64,000 nt of DNA from Norana najaformis. Taxonomy: Eukaryota; Annelida; Clitellata; Crassiclitellata; Hormogastridae. Numbering within the stretch: position 1 is the stretch's first letter; every line of letters begins with the position of its first letter. Below are positions 35,552-49,075 of this stretch, piece after piece. Made by a program: the position numbers and the translations under genes. The notes beneath the pieces were generated by a model. It was not told the DNA's origin and did not search any database. It worked only from the letters and a program-made list of their open reading frames with translations. The stretch spans positions 32,208,587 through 32,272,586 of the forward strand of contig OZ029916.1 in the NCBI GenBank assembly GCA_964023275.1, given 5' to 3'.

Positions 35552-38500
35552 AATTCTGAACAAAACCACTGTAGACCGAATATACTGAAGTCAGGGTTTA
35601 CAATTTCAACACTTGTGTAATTCAAAATTATTTCTGTTAAATTGTGTAGCATAACACCGTAAGTGAAACAACCTGAGCATATTATAAATCTTTTGACATC
35701 ATACTGTACATGTAACAAGATCGGTCAACATTAGCGATGTTGAAAAAATTAGTTAGTCCTTCGAGAGACAATTTGGTAACATATATATGAATTTATTGCA
35801 ATTTTACATTTAAAAAACATATGATAGATATATTTATGCATATATTTATGCATATGTGTGTGTATATACATTGTATTAGTGTAGTATATACCACTTTAAG
35901 ACTGCTGTATGTTGTGGAATGTTTGTTGAGTTGTTTTGAATGCATGTACTTGTATTTACGGTGTTTTTATCGTATAAAGGTTTGACTTTATTCTGTTTAT
36001 CCTGCAGTTAGATCCGAGTTTAGAAACCTTGTCTTCTTCAGACATAATCGAGCTGCATTCTTTGTCATTGCCAGGTAATTGAAAACTGGCTGTAACTGAG
36101 TCATAATTAACAGCTTGCCAGGGCTGAAACCAGGTTTGTAAAGGTGAGGTATATGCAGTGTTGTTGGGCGGTTGCGCAACGTATTGGCAGGGTTTGAGGT
36201 AGGTTGATATGCAGACGTGGGAGATGGGGTTTGTTCATACCAATCTAGCCCCCCTTGGCTATGGTTATCAGTGTTAACAGTTCTTTTGAATTTCCAAGAC
36301 ACTGACGCCAATCTGTGATGCATTTGATATGTCTCAATTGTTTAAAGTCTGTGGCTATGGAGTTGCATTTGTTCATGAGCTGATGACTTGTGTTGCATTA
36401 ATGTAAACCACATCTGTTTCCTCTGTGCATTGGTCTGAGTTGAGGTTTAGGAACTTCTTGTGTGGAAAATCATTCAGTTATAATTTTATGCTGAACAGTT
36501 GAATGGGTTGGGTTGACTGTATTGCTCAACCGCTGTTTTCTCTTGCGGCCATACCTGTGCCCATAAGGTAAGGTAAGGTAATTGCCAGTTTACTCTATGC
36601 CGCTACGAGTCTTCTGAGGTGTGGCTATGAGTTGAATGGTCTTTTGGATGAAGCACAGACACAACAACAGCAACTGGCTATCTTTCCTTAATAATTTAAT
36701 AATCATGAATTAGGCGACTGGTGCTACATAAGTCGCTAGGTAAGATAAGATTTGGTTTGATTCTTGCACTCTGTAAACAAATATTTGACAGTTTGGTAGT
36801 TGTAGAAAAGTGAGTTTAATCCATGTGAGATGTTGCATTAGACCCTCCTTTTAACATGCTTCATTATAGTACAAAATCTTATATTACACAGGACTATTGA
36901 TACCAAATTTAATTCAAGTTTATAACAAGTTTATTATAACGTAACCTTGTTACAGTATAGTAAACACAACCCACCATAACGGCTGCTCTCCCCTTCTCTC
37001 TCTGGTCTTCTGGCGACTGGACTTTGTTCTTGACATGGCATCTTTTGGAGAACCCCCACTGACTTGAGTCAGTTGGTGCCCTGTGTTTAGCTTTTAAGTT
37101 GCACTTTAGAAATTTCGAGATTACAATTATGATTACGATTTGTACTTCATACTGCTCAGAAATTAATGTTATAAGGAGGTTCTAGTTTATATTGGATCAA
37201 GTTTGTTTGTAGTTGTCTTTGTCAGTGTATGATTTCTTTTTAGAGTTTTCTTATATGATGTGTTCAATTATGAATAGAGTATGTGCATGTTTTTTGCATT
37301 GCTTTATTCTACATTTGTGAAAAACTGACAATACCTTTGCATAAGCTCAAAAAAACTGCTTGATTTTTATTGTTACAGGAGTATTTTAGTTTTTAAGAAA
37401 TCTTTTTTGTTATGACATTCCAAGTTGATGGTGCTGTTCTGAAGTCTGAAGGTTGTGTGCTGAATGGAGATAAGATATATGCATTTTAATTCAGTTTGGG
37501 TGAAGTTAGTCTCAGTTTGGGTGAAGTTAGTCCATGCTAATTTGTCATTCCATTCAGATATCCAAGGGATTGATTTGCAAAGGATTGCTGTAAAGACTTC
37601 TGCTATGCTTCAATTGAAAATTCATGATAGCCATGAGTGGAGGCAGCTGGTTGCTTGTTCTATTTTGAGTCACTGTATTTGTTCTGAATGTTCATGTGTC
37701 TTTATAGAAGAATTAAATTCATGAGTCATTAATTAGAGCCAGGTCTGGAAGTATTGGAATGCAGATGGATCCAAGTGATGTGGCTTGACAAATGACTGAA
37801 AGAATGGAGGTCATTCAGTCGCATTGATTGTCACCAATTGTTGGCATCTTAGTATTGATGTTGATGATAGAAAAATCATGGCTCTAGTTCAGGGAGTTTT
37901 CAGGCTAGCCGGGTCCATCCTCTGGGACATGAAAATTGTGTGGTGCCCAATCAAACAGGTAGTGATGGAGAAAGATCTCCTCAGTGAAAAAAGGGATGGT
38001 CAAGGCTGTTTGGTCACTGTGGAAGGATCTGTATGGATACATACAAATACAAATATGCCTTATAGTATGTGACGTTTTTTTGTACTCCCAGAGCTTTAAG
38101 ACATGTAGTAAGGTCATCATCTTTAAGTCGTGAAAATTATTGAATGATTTTGTTACACTGAGATCTTGCTTACTTTTATCTAACATTTATTGATTTTTAT
38201 TTGGAGCCTTAATAATCAAGTAATGGTCCCTTTTTAAAATATATGCTGACAGTTGCCAAAAGGTGAAACCGAAAGTGCTTTATGTACTGCTTAGTGGTTC
38301 ACTTAATTACGTAACTGATTTCAGGGTGGCATGTTGACATTTACATGATTTGTTTGAACAGGAATGTAATGGAAGTTCTAGAATATGTCTGAACACGACA
38401 CCAAAGATGCTTATGCTCTGACACTTAACCAAATCAAGTGGGTCAGTTTTGTTGCCAGACCAATGTCCAAAAGGTTGAAACCCAGAGCAATAAGGGAGAT

Positions 38501-39829
38501 TTTACTTAGTGGCTTGTTGGTTGCATTTAAAAATCTCATAGTTACCGGTTACCATGGATTTTGTGGCTTTTTAAATTTGTATGAGGACTAAAGACAACTA
38601 TGAGGGTTCTCGTTCGTAGCTCATATTTATAAGCATGAGCAGTAATATTATTGAGGAACATAACTGTTATTAGTATATCACTCCGCACATTGCAATTTAT
38701 CTTTCAACTTTTGACACTGTAAACTATGGACAGTATCAAAAGCAAGTGATGACCTCTGAGTTTTTCTTTAGGAGGGGCAATATGATTGTAAAGTATGCTA
38801 AATACTGGTTGTTTAGTTTTAACTACTATTTGGAAACAGGGCTTTGACATTCAAATAATTGTGACTCAATGGGCATATATAAGAATAAGTGTAACGGTAA
38901 ACTGAGGCACCTAGTTTTGAGGAGTGGTTCAGTGAATATTTCTATTTGTTTGCCAGGAAATTTCAAATCTGGAGTTTTATCACATCAAAAGACGTGCCTT
39001 GTAGTTTACTTAAACATTTTCAGATTTACTCATTTTATTTGTGTGCTAGAATAATCAGGTATATTTTAATGGTACATGTATAATTATTTTGATTAGTCAA
39101 TAGTAATATTGCAGTATGTGAGTTGTCTCATGGTAATGTTAAGTAAATGTAATGCTTAAAAGTTTTTCCTGAACTCATTTAGAGCCTATCTCCGAATGTC
39201 TATTTTATGAATATCCATTCACTGGAGTTATATTTTATGTTATTGTAAAATACTGCAGAGCTTAAGAAAGCTGTTAATGGCAGTGCAATACAAATGACAC
39301 GTGTAAAACAGCAAATGTTAAACACCAATACTTTTTAAACCTTACTACTGGTCATGGCTCAGTTTCTTTCTTTGGATCCTTCGTTCCCCTTGTCCGCATG
39401 TGTCATTACCTTCGCCCCCCCCCCCTGCGAACGTCCACACTCCAGGGCTTGCTGTGCCACGGGAGGTACGTTGATACTGCCGTGTCAAGCAAAAATAAAA
39501 GAATCCAGCCTCAGCATTGTACCTGCAGGTGTCGGAACCAGTCTCGCTCTACTCATCCGACTTTTGAAGCTTGGTAGACAGTGACGCGTATACCAGACAA
39601 TGTGCTCATTCTTAGTATGCTGCCAGCCAAGTCCACTAATGATCCAAGGCAGTGGTTGGTGTTTAAGCCACACGCTGTACCGAACAACTGTTCATGTACC
39701 CAATTTAGATGCGCACTTCCGCTTTATGCTTTCCCCTCATTTGTCCACATTTGAATGCCCCCTATCTTTGCCTCTGCATACGTGCTTAATTATCGACATC
39801 TGTGTAAAAACTGACTGTTTTACTGCGTC

Positions 39830-40400
39830 GAGTTGAGGAGAACTTCAGAGTCCGCAAACTTGTGACCCGTGCAAAATCCGACTACATATCTCTCTTTCGA
39901 AACTTCTAGCTCATTGTGGCGAACACTGAAGAATAGATCAATTGCATTGTGATAGGTATACTCCTACCAAGCTTTCCTGGCAATCGTCCCGAGCTGAGAA
40001 ATTGCTCAGCATCCCTCCTATCTGAGCAGTCGGCGCAAATCTTTCCCAAAATTCTTCCTTCGATGGCTTTTCCATCCCAAAATCCCCTCCACTTGTCTTC
40101 TTCGGGCCAGCAACCCTGTCACAAATTCACAACCTCATTCAATCGTTTCCACTAACAATCGTCGGTGCTATCATCCTTCTTGTACTCTGTATACAATTTA
40201 TTGCGTCCAGTTCAGACCTGTCAGCTGCCCTTGACACCGCGATCATGACGAACTTATTCCCCACCTTGAACACTGGTTCAGGATTTCTGGTGCTGCTTTC
40301 GACTGTTTTTTCATCTTACCTTTGTCCTCGCACTCACTGTATCAACATGAAGGACCTCAACAATGGTTGTTTTGGCTGTGGTGTGCACGATTTACAAATG
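39830..40400 (+). mobile_element. LINE ORF2 fragment, start of the reverse transcriptase
   Basis: Broken frames carry RKLVTRAKSDYISLF (the conserved pre-RT segment of CR1/L2-like LINEs), FSIPKSPPLVFFGP, and SSDLSAALDTAIM with FSSYLCPRTHCIN, the counterpart of DLSAAFDT...WFSSYL..R. Frameshifts and stops throughout; no YADD box survives. An end-like segment (GCGGCGACAATCATCGTTAT, near 40873) may be the tail of the same or another element. Confidence 0.6.
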
Positions 40401-42098
40401 CTTTAGAACTCCTTAGCCAGGGCGATACCAAAAACACCCAAATGTTAATACATCGCCCCCACTGTGAAATCATTGCACTGAATTGCTATTGAACAATTAA
40501 AGAATCCAGTACAATATCTCACAGTTTGCAAAATAAGAGACATAGGCAACTTACCTTCGTCTGCTATTCACAGGTTATTGCTCTCAATCATTTGATGTTT
40601 ATTGCGCCCAGAACCAGAACGGCAATGGATTCCGTTTCTTTCTTTGTTGCCAGCCCAAGACCTGGAGTTTGTTACCTCGTGATGTACGCGTCCACTCTGT
40701 AAATTGCATGGTGTCGTTCATGTCAAGCTGAAATCTGTTAGGGATCGCTAATTTCCTTCCTGAGGTAGCTTGTCTCTCCGTCCCAGGGGCCTCGGAGATC
40801 TCGACTGGTTCTGACCAGTGTAATAAACTCCGTCACTGATGTACTCCGGCGATGTCATCCCAAGCCCGGAGGTGTGCGGCGACAATCATCGTTATGACAC
40901 AGCATCGTTAACCAGAAACCGCCTACCTACCAGTCGATTATGAAGTGACCATCGATTGATGCCTTGTAACGATTGATGCCTAGCATTACTATAACGACGC
41001 TATAGAAGTTTCCAGATTAGGTTGATTGGTCCAGCAATAAGACTAAAATGATGGCTTGAAATGATGACGAAAAAATCGACCTCCTTAAAACAGAAACTTA
41101 AGACGGCTATTGCGCCCGCACATTGTAGAAATGTACGATGTAAGGTGCAACAGAGCGAAGCGACCGTGGGTTGAATTTGACTTTTAAACGGCAATTTATG
41201 TAGGCCTGTCAACAAAAATATAGGGGTAGCGTGGATTTAAAACTACCCAGTTCCAAGCATGAACTTCTGCATCTAAATAGGGGTGAATGTCTTTTAACCT
41301 AGTCATTAATTAACGGAGCTCGTGGCACCGCCCAGGAAGGCAACGGCTTTAGAGCGTATCTTTTAGAAATTAAGAGACTGATTTCCAGGTGTTAAACTTA
41401 AAACTGGCAACAGGTCTGCCATTCATTGGGTTCGGTGGTGGCGTCCTGAATGCCAGCTGTTTTTAAGCATACCCTGCCAGGCTGTCAGCATGCCCATAAA
41501 CATGTGATGTGACCCATTTGGGCCTATATGGATCTTATATGAAAATATGGGCCTGCGGGCAGGATATATCTTAATTCAAATTTGACTTTCAAAAAGGATG
41601 TATTTCGATAAACGAACGAGGGGAGGGGTTGCCAGCGCATTAAACCAATAACCCAGACCTGAACCTTTCTATCAAAACTCGGAAGAGTCGAAGACTTCCA
41701 AGACTTCTAAACGGTTAAACCAGACCCCGGGCTGAGTTGTTTTTATTACAGCCTTCTCCGGTAAATCCAACCCTGACTACCGGGTCTGTCTATACTCAGA
41801 AGGCTTCGTTTCTGCATTATGAGTGAGCATTGAATTACCATCACTGCATAGACGTGGATCAGAGTGGGCCTATGACTTATTCATGCCTATTTTAAGTAAC
41901 AGCTCTGACAACGTAAAAGCTAGGCTGTATACGTATACTTTCACTTGTAGAATTCTGTGTAACGCTTACTATGCAGGAAGCTCTCCACCCGCAATTCCGC
42001 ATCCTACAAACAGCCCATTATACGCCTATTTACACTGGTCTAACGTTTCTTAGTAATCGATCGAAATAGGCCCACTGTGAAAAACAGAGGCATGGGCT

Positions 42099-43139
42099 CG
42101 GTGGCGTAGCTAAGGGGGAGGAGTGGTGCAACCGTCCTAAACGGAAACGGCATTGTCCACAGAGCGGAAAAGAGGGCGACAAAATTGAATTGCTAAAGGC
42201 ATGTTTTAATCATCTGCACACAAAATTTCAGTGATCACATAAAAGACAACGACAACCTACGTCCCAAATATCTAAAGATTATGCCGATAAAAAAACTTCA
42301 GACTCGATAGGCCTATTGTAGGCCTACACGTTGCAGTGAATGGGGCATGACAAGGAACATAGGACGAATTAAAATCAAGGAAACGTTCCACGCTTGGTGA
42401 AAATGCGTCAGATGCCTGATTGACTACGAATGAAGAAATGCGTTGTTCTCCCAAATTCCTGACCAAACTGAACTTGACATTTCCGATCGTTTTTCACAGA
42501 TACGAAAACTGGAGAACCGATTTGGGTTTTGAGTGCTAAATCTGTAATGAATCAGCTGGATCTTCAAATCGTTGAACAGCGCATCGAATTCCAACCTAAA
42601 TGTAGGCTATCAGTCTGATACAGCATTGCTGAAAAGATTTGATTGACTTGGAACTGTACCAGGACTGTAGGCCTACGGATATAATCGCTTCCATCAAAAG
42701 AGGAAAAGGAAATGGGGAAAGTTTGGATGATTCTCCAACCGGACTTTCGAGTACATTTTATCAACGAGATTAGAGACAGACAAGACAGCTTTCAGATTCT
42801 GTTGACATTGCCAATCTCAGTGAACGTTTTTTCAACGAAATGAAACCTATCAAATCCTATCGTTGTATGCAGTCTTCAATGTCACAAGAGAGGCTAACAG
42901 ACCCTGTTGTTCTTTTCCATTCAGTAGTTTTGGTTAAGTTTGCAAAGACTTTGCAGCTATCAAGGCCAGAAAAGTTTCTTTTTGAGTTTTGGTGTCATAT
43001 TTTTACGTAATTGATTAATGTTCAACAGATCACGTTTCTCTCATTTGCTGCTTTTCGTCAAAATTCAAAATTTCTCACGGAGAGAGGGTGACGATTGCCA
43101 CCACTCTCCCAGTGCGCCAAATACCCAGCTACGCCATTG
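42099..43139 (+). mobile_element. hAT-superfamily DNA transposon, degenerate
   Basis: The ends form terminal inverted repeats: left CGGTGGCGTAGCTAAGG, right (minus strand) CAATGGCGTAGCTGGG; further in, both carry GGGAG, GTGGTG and a CGTC block. Near the right end, 42811-42900 encodes NLSERFFNEMKPIKSY followed by SSMSQERLTD, the C-terminal dimerisation signature of hAT (ZMYM/TTF-type) transposases. The rest of the transposase is missing or too decayed to read, so the element cannot move itself. No matching 8-bp target duplication was found (flanks CATGGGCT and CGTCTAAG). Confidence 0.75.
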
Positions 43140-43834
43140 CGTCTAAGCTGACTTATAATTACGTACAGTATATATACAGTATACATATATAATTACGAAG
43201 GTAAGGCATGGACATCTCAAGTATGAACCGGTTACTTTATTTATAGTAGCCTATCGGAAGGATATGTAGCAATAGAAACTGAATGACGGACGTATTTTCC
43301 CGCGTAGTCCTTTCGCCAACTTTATCCAATGAATGACTCTCAAATACGCCCAATAAATTCTGAGCTACATCGAGGCTTTGCTTGCATTTAGAAACGATAC
43401 TTCACTGCTAACGTACAAATACCTATAGATGGATTCAAAAGCGAAAAGCATAAAGTCGCTTTAAACGACTGCAGGGGAATGTCTTTTCGGCATAGGCCTA
43501 TACAAGACCAGCATAAGCCTACATTAGGCCTATTATTAGCAGTGTGAAAAGATCTGCCCATTGACTGTGGCGCGCCGTTGACTAATGCCATTGACACTTG
43601 CCAGTTTACGGTGGACATTGATAACAACACTGGAAAGGGAGAAAAGAAGGAATAGCAGGAAAATAGGCTAAGCAACATCTTCAACGGGAGGCAACGTGGA
43701 TGAGAGGGCGCGTTTTTGCATCGAAAGCGCATTGGCAACGGTAGAGCCTAAACCTTTAAGACGTGGAGCTAGTGCAACAAGAATAGGGTGCGTTTTTGTT
43801 CCAAGAGATACTCGAAACTATAACCTAGAAGACA

Positions 43835-44419
43835 ATGGAATACTGGAGCTTGCTGATGTTGGACGCAACTGTGATCGGAGGAAGCTTCCTCCTGTTCCTC
43901 GTGCTTTCGAGGATCGTACTTTTGCTTCTGCGACGATCGACTGCAGCAGCAGCAGCACAAAGCATCGAAAATGTTGAGAAACGTGGAACATCTGATGGCG
44001 AACGAAGAATTAGCCAAATCGAGGAAAATCGCTCGCTCGAATCTCAAAACTCATCGGCTGAAATGTAAGTTAATGTAATCTGAACGACCGATTTAAATAT
44101 CCTATATATCAGTGTTCATCATCATCATCGTCGTCGTCATCATCATCATCAACATCAACATCATCATCAATTCCTGATGTCAGTCATTTGGGGCAAAGGG
44201 TGCGAGTAAATGACCGCCATTCTTTTCTCTTTTATCAGATTTAGTGCAATATCATTGTTAGTATAGTCTACACACAGTTGTTTCCATTTATTTCTTAAAT
44301 AACTTAACTGTAATATTTAAATTTCTGTTTATATGCATATTCGAAGTTTAAGGTCAATTCAGATGTGCAAATTAATAGGGATTGCGACAGAAGGAGTGAG
44401 AAAGGGCTAGAAAGATGTA

Positions 44420-44450
<31 letters not shown>

Positions 44451-47104
44451 GGGAGGGAGGGAGGGAGCACTAAGAAGCCTGAGACTTTTACATATTATAA
44501 GCGAGACAGATTTTACATCGAGAGCATGAAACGCATTTGTAATAGAAGTCCTTCCGGCTAGAGACCACAATCTTCAGCAGCAAAACTCGTGTGCTTGCAA
44601 TGTGTCAGAGTGAAATAGTGAAAAGAGACAGGATATTATGGTTTTTGTATAATTGAAATGGAGTGCTGCGTTGTATATCTAGACATTCACGTTTTGTAAA
44701 CGAACCTCTGAATTACGGTGTGGTGCATATGTGCGTCCACGACCAATCATCGCTAATATCGTCTAAGATGAAACGCTTGTTAGGGCCTTCTGTTAATAAA
44801 TTAGAGTCGTGGCTTAAACCCAACGAAAACGCAACCAAAATGATCCGATGCGTTGATCTTTGGCGGTATGCACAGGATCTTCCCAACTGGACGTGATGGG
44901 TCAACGAGAGGTCAAAGCGAGGTCAAGAGTTAAGAGATAATAAATGTCTACAGGTTCCCATCTATTTTCTCTGTTCTAGCCTTGGATCGTGTGAGCAATC
45001 TAATAATGATACCATAAAAACTTTTATATGCCAGCTCTTGCATGGGTGCCCACGCATAGGGAAAAGATTGGACACTGTTGTAGTGTGACTGCATAATGGG
45101 ATTGACTTATTGATAGACTATGAATAGCTGGTGGCCTACAGAACAGAAATAGAGATCGTTTCAGTGACTATGCACAGAGGTAGTGGCACTTGGGGTTTGG
45201 GAGCTGCAGTCTGAACTTGTCAAGTTTGCCAAAGTAAAGCAGTTAAAAACTTCGCAACAGGTGACAAGTAAGTTCGAACTGTGGGAGAAACTGTCGACGT
45301 TTATTACGTATTTTCATGAGTTTGACATTGACGGTGAGTTTACGTCCGTCGGTACAAGATGGGAGAAATGGTTGTTGTTTTCAAAAACACATTTTTCCCC
45401 AAAAACACCACCATGTCGATATACGACAACGTACGAAGGAAGGCAGTCCTTCTACACCTGGCAAGTGCACAGCATAACTCAACAAGTGTACACCATAACT
45501 CCCAAGGTTTGCCAGTTATGGCGTGCACTTGTTGAGTTTCCTAAATAAAGCAGTTAAAAATTCCACAGTTGGTTGACTGCTCTTGGTATTCATATTTGAG
45601 CATAACATTAGGCTCACATCAAGCCTTGATCACGTGTCCCAGATGTTATGCGTTGCCCCTCCCGCACAAATTTGTTTTTGGTTTCTATGAGCTCTTGGGT
45701 AGCTTCAAGCAGGAAGTTATCTAAAATTAATATACTTCTTAACGACAAAAAGGGGAAGTAAAAGAGTCTCTCTAATCTACATACATGCAAATCAATCAGA
45801 TAGGCCATACACTGAATAGACTATGATCGATTAAACAAACGCAGGGGCAACACAGTCAAGAGACTAAAGACCAATTTCTGACATGACCTACACACGGCGC
45901 ATGCGAGAATGCAATGTTGATTCGGAATGTCGACGAGAGCCTGGATAAAACATGACCTAAGCAAAACTGCAAACTAAAACATACACATGAACATAAAAAA
46001 TGTTCATACCACAAACATATAAACTTTCACACACAAATAAATATAGAAATAAACATATACACGAAAATGAACACAGGCCTACATGTAAATGTATGCATGA
46101 TATGAACATGAACATACGCATCAACATACACGTACACATATTTGTAGTTCTATTTTGAATAGACGTCCATATTCCTCAATTCAACTTCGTAACTTGGCAA
46201 TGGCTGTAGCCTACTATCTTCTTGAATGGCATTCCGATGTTATTCAGGCATAAGTTCGATTGCAAGTGCATGTGGGCAGGCTAGTCTGAGCATAACAGTG
46301 TCTACTTCACAAAAGCGACCCCAGCCCAATATCGATTTGTTTTATAATAAAATATAATTACATTTTAGTTTTGAATTTATTTCATAATAATTCATAATTT
46401 TATTCTAACATTGAGACTCCCTTAGTTGATGTTCTTTTGATTTTAGTCCCGGTCTCTTGTTGGTCAGCGTGGGGGGCATCGCAGTGGTCATCGCTGCCCT
46501 CGTAACGACAGACGTTCTTGGTCACCCTCTCTCTACTAGCGGTCAGTCGCCGCTGACCCGCTACGCTCTGCTGACCTGTGTTGGTCATCATGTGTATCGT
46601 CTGGTCGCCTTTGCCCTCTTTGGCGTCTCACGTGATCGAGTGACGTCACTGGTGAGTTACACCGTTGCCTTGGTAACTTACACGACAGTGGCCTTCACTC
46701 GCGAGGACACGATGCTGGGAATATCGGGCCTTGTGTATCAGGTACCGTTTGTCCTCTTCGTTTATGAGGACAGACGCCAAGAGCAGTGGCTGAGGGCGTG
46801 TCTGTCCTTTGTGGGGGCCTTCGTGTTTCTCCTGATATTGCCGACTTGGTCAACCGGTTACTCGCTCTTCAAGGAAAGTATCCCCGAAGCGCTGTCTCTC
46901 TGGTCGACGTGTGTCCTCTTTCTGTCCCTCGTCTACTTCGGCCTTCTAGCGATCTGGATTCTGACGATTCGCATCAGACGCTTCCAGCGATGGTTGACGG
47001 CAGAAGGCAATGGCGCAACAAAAGTGGAGACATGCAACGAGAAAACAAGACTTCTCGTACCGGATATGGTGAATGTCGTAGGCCATAGTCAAGAGACGAA
47101 CTGA
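43835..47104 (+). CDS. Multi-pass membrane protein, TLC-domain-like, two exons
   Basis: Exons 43835-44064 and 46447-47104 join through GTAAGT and TTTTAG sites; the two bases AT before the donor plus T after the acceptor complete an Ile codon. The product has 295 aa. An in-frame TAG at 43826 fixes the first ATG of this frame. There is one membrane segment at about 6-32, a polar linker with an Ala run (36-78), then six hydrophobic segments and a charged tail. The spacing of YTVALVTYTTVAF, SGLVYQVPFVLFVYEDRR and the final YFGLLAIWILTIRIRRFQ resembles TLCD4-type TLC (TRAM-LAG1-CLN8) proteins, where LAEL.SPFVNQRW occupies the middle. The paired histidines of that family are not at the expected place (VSY instead); a GHH occurs one helix earlier. 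Family is inference; the gene itself is well supported. Possible poly(A) signals lie in the AATAAATA run at 47615. Confidence 0.75.
44117..44169. repeat. ATC/GTC microsatellite
   Basis: CATCATCATC with CGTCGTCGTC and AACATC variants, about 50 bases after exon 1 of the TLC-like gene, in its intron. Confidence 0.85.
45476..45538. repeat. 25-bp inverted repeat with 13-base loop
   Basis: Left arm 45476-45500 starts AACTCAACAAGTG; right arm 45514-45538 ends CACTTGTTGAGTT. The arms pair at 23 of 25 positions. It lies in the intron of the TLC-like gene. A related direct block (AAAGCAGTTAAAAA) occurs both at 45235 and 45547. Confidence 0.8.
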
Positions 47105-48593
47105 AATACGCTTGTTATTTGATCTGATCTAATCTAGAGACTTCTTTAGGGCCGTTTTAATAATGCTCAAGGCATCAGTCGATGATTGCGTCAAGTGATA
47201 TCGCAATCAAAAATCATAATCCGTTGGAGAAGCCAAGTCGAATTCGATAGGTCAGAGAAACCAGTAGCCAGGTTACGGTATACTCATTAGCCCTAATTCT
47301 TTGAGTAGGCCTATATTTATATAAACTCTGATTTACTCTGTTCTGTAGGCTGTGGTTTAGGCCTACCTTGATATACACCCCCGTTCTACTCTGCTCTGCT
47401 AAACTGTATACGCTACTCCATATTCACTCTACTCACTCTGCTCATTTTACTCTACTCACTCCTCTACTCTACTACACTGCTCTACTGTGCACTACTGTGC
47501 TCTTCTCTATCTGCTGTTCTATTGATTGCCTACTCTAATGAACTGCCTGCCATTCCAATCCAATCGACTTCCACTTAATCTATTTTATTCCACTTGATTT
47601 TATTAAACCGCTACCTATAAATAAATAAATAAATATATATATATATGAATATAATATTTATATATATACCTATGCCATATATGTATATAGGTTGCGGTCT
47701 TCGAGGTAATAAAGTTAAGTTGCTATTGATTCTGATTCCATATTTAACTGTGATTTTCTACTTTCGGTTTCGGTTTCGGTTTCGGTTACTCCACAACCTC
47801 ACCCTACCTATAGGCCTGTTATTTTATAGACCTGTTACTTTAGGGCCGCTGAGCAGCCCGACGTCGATGAACAGGGCCGAACTGTGGTTAGATGAAGCGG
47901 GGGGGGGCAAGGTCTCAGGGTTTATGAGAGGATAGGAGTTTATGGATTTCAGCAAAAGCGTACGAAGCTACTATAGAATGTAAATACAGTAGTAAATAAT
48001 CAGCTTTTACCAATCGGTAAAGACCCTACTCTCGTCTCTTCATGTAATTTAAAATGTAGGGCCTAAATGCAAATCTCCAAAATTCTCAGCGCCATACAAA
48101 AGCCGCTTCAGGGAAATCAGCTTATTCAACAGCGCTGCATCAAACACGTCATCAAGAGCCGGGTTATTTTGTCAGTTTCGAGTGTAAAATTCATGTTGAT
48201 ACACTGCACTTAGATTGCTAATGTTTACTTTATTTGGCTGTGTTTGTATTGTGAATAGGTCAGTCCAGCCGTAGACTGTAGGCCTATAACACATTTGGAG
48301 GATAACGTTTGAAACAGCGCAGAATAGTTATGGATATAGGCCCTAGTACGTTTGAATAATTCGTTCATTTTAGTTTAATTAGTTTGAACTATTCAGTTCC
48401 TTTCGATTTTATGAATGAAAGACATTGTATATACACTGGAATCTGATTTGATATACGCCTAGAGATAAGCCTAACATTTGTGTAGATTTATTTAGATTTA
48501 TTTAACAGGCTTTAGTTTGCTTGTATTTAGTCCATGCTGTATATATGAATTAGTGTGTAGTTAACCATTTACAGCTAGAAGTAGGCCTATTGA

Positions 48594-49075
48594 ATGCATA
48601 AAACTGCATCAACCATCGCCACGTCCATAGTCCATGCTAAATTAGACTATTGCAATTCACTGTTCCTGAACATAGGCTCCACCCAAATAAGCCGCCTTCA
48701 AGCCATACAGAATGCTCTTGCTCGTGCTGTTACCAAACCCCCAAACACCATCACATCACTCCTGTTCTTAAATCACTACAATGCCTTAAAATACCTGAAC
48801 GAATCGATTACAAAGTCCTATCACTTACATACAACACACTTCAATCTTCCCAACCCTCCTATCTTCGTCAGTTATTTACAATACAACCGCTTCGCTCAAT
48901 CCGATCCTCTTCTGCCCTAACACTTCTCCGCCCTCCAGTCACCTCATCCTTAAAATTTGGTAATCGCTCCATAGCCATAGCTGCCCCACCACTCTGGAAT
49001 AAACTCCCCCCAGAACTGCGACAGTTTTCGGACCCATCATACAAACTCACCGATGCTCCACCGTAGTTGACCAAT
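48594..49075 (+). mobile_element. LINE 3-prime tail (CR1/L2-like)
   Basis: Two overlapping frames (switching near 48760) encode TASTIATSIVHAKLDYCNSL, SRLQAIQNALARAVTK, then ITPVLKSLQCLKIPER, YKVLSLTYNTLQSSQPSYL and APPLWNKLPPELRQFS. This is the usual end of a CR1/L2-like ORF2. One frameshift splits it, and the reverse transcriptase core upstream is missing. Confidence 0.85.

Larger units (their letters stand above)
35552..43834. other. Intergenic DNA between SLC36 and the TLC-like gene
   Basis: It holds the SLC36 3-prime UTR (poly(A) site not identified), a 22-bp tandem duplication near 37490-37532 (CAGTTTGGGTGAAGTTAGTC twice), a possible family B tail (37080-37140), a LINE relic (39830-40400) and a hAT element (42099-43139). 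A minus-strand open frame at 36323-35997 (108 codons) resembles nothing I recognise. The 35.8-39.3 kb part is AT-rich; CpG becomes more frequent after 39.4 kb. Confidence 0.5.

Noticed and set aside
35997..36323. 108-codon minus-strand frame downstream of SLC36
   Set aside because: No recognisable domain, no start context or splice sites that stand out; kept only as an unexplained frame.
43696..43977. 93-codon frame overlapping exon 1 of the TLC-like gene
   Set aside because: It does not continue in phase across the GTAAGT donor, whereas the chosen frame does and encodes a membrane helix.
45183..45548. 121-codon open frame in the intron of the TLC-like gene
   Set aside because: Part of it is the inverted and direct repeats at 45235-45547; no family resemblance and no splice sites in phase.
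47763..47787. TTTCGG tandem units as an interstitial telomere
   Set aside because: The animal telomere unit is TTAGGG; four TTTCGG copies are an ordinary short microsatellite.
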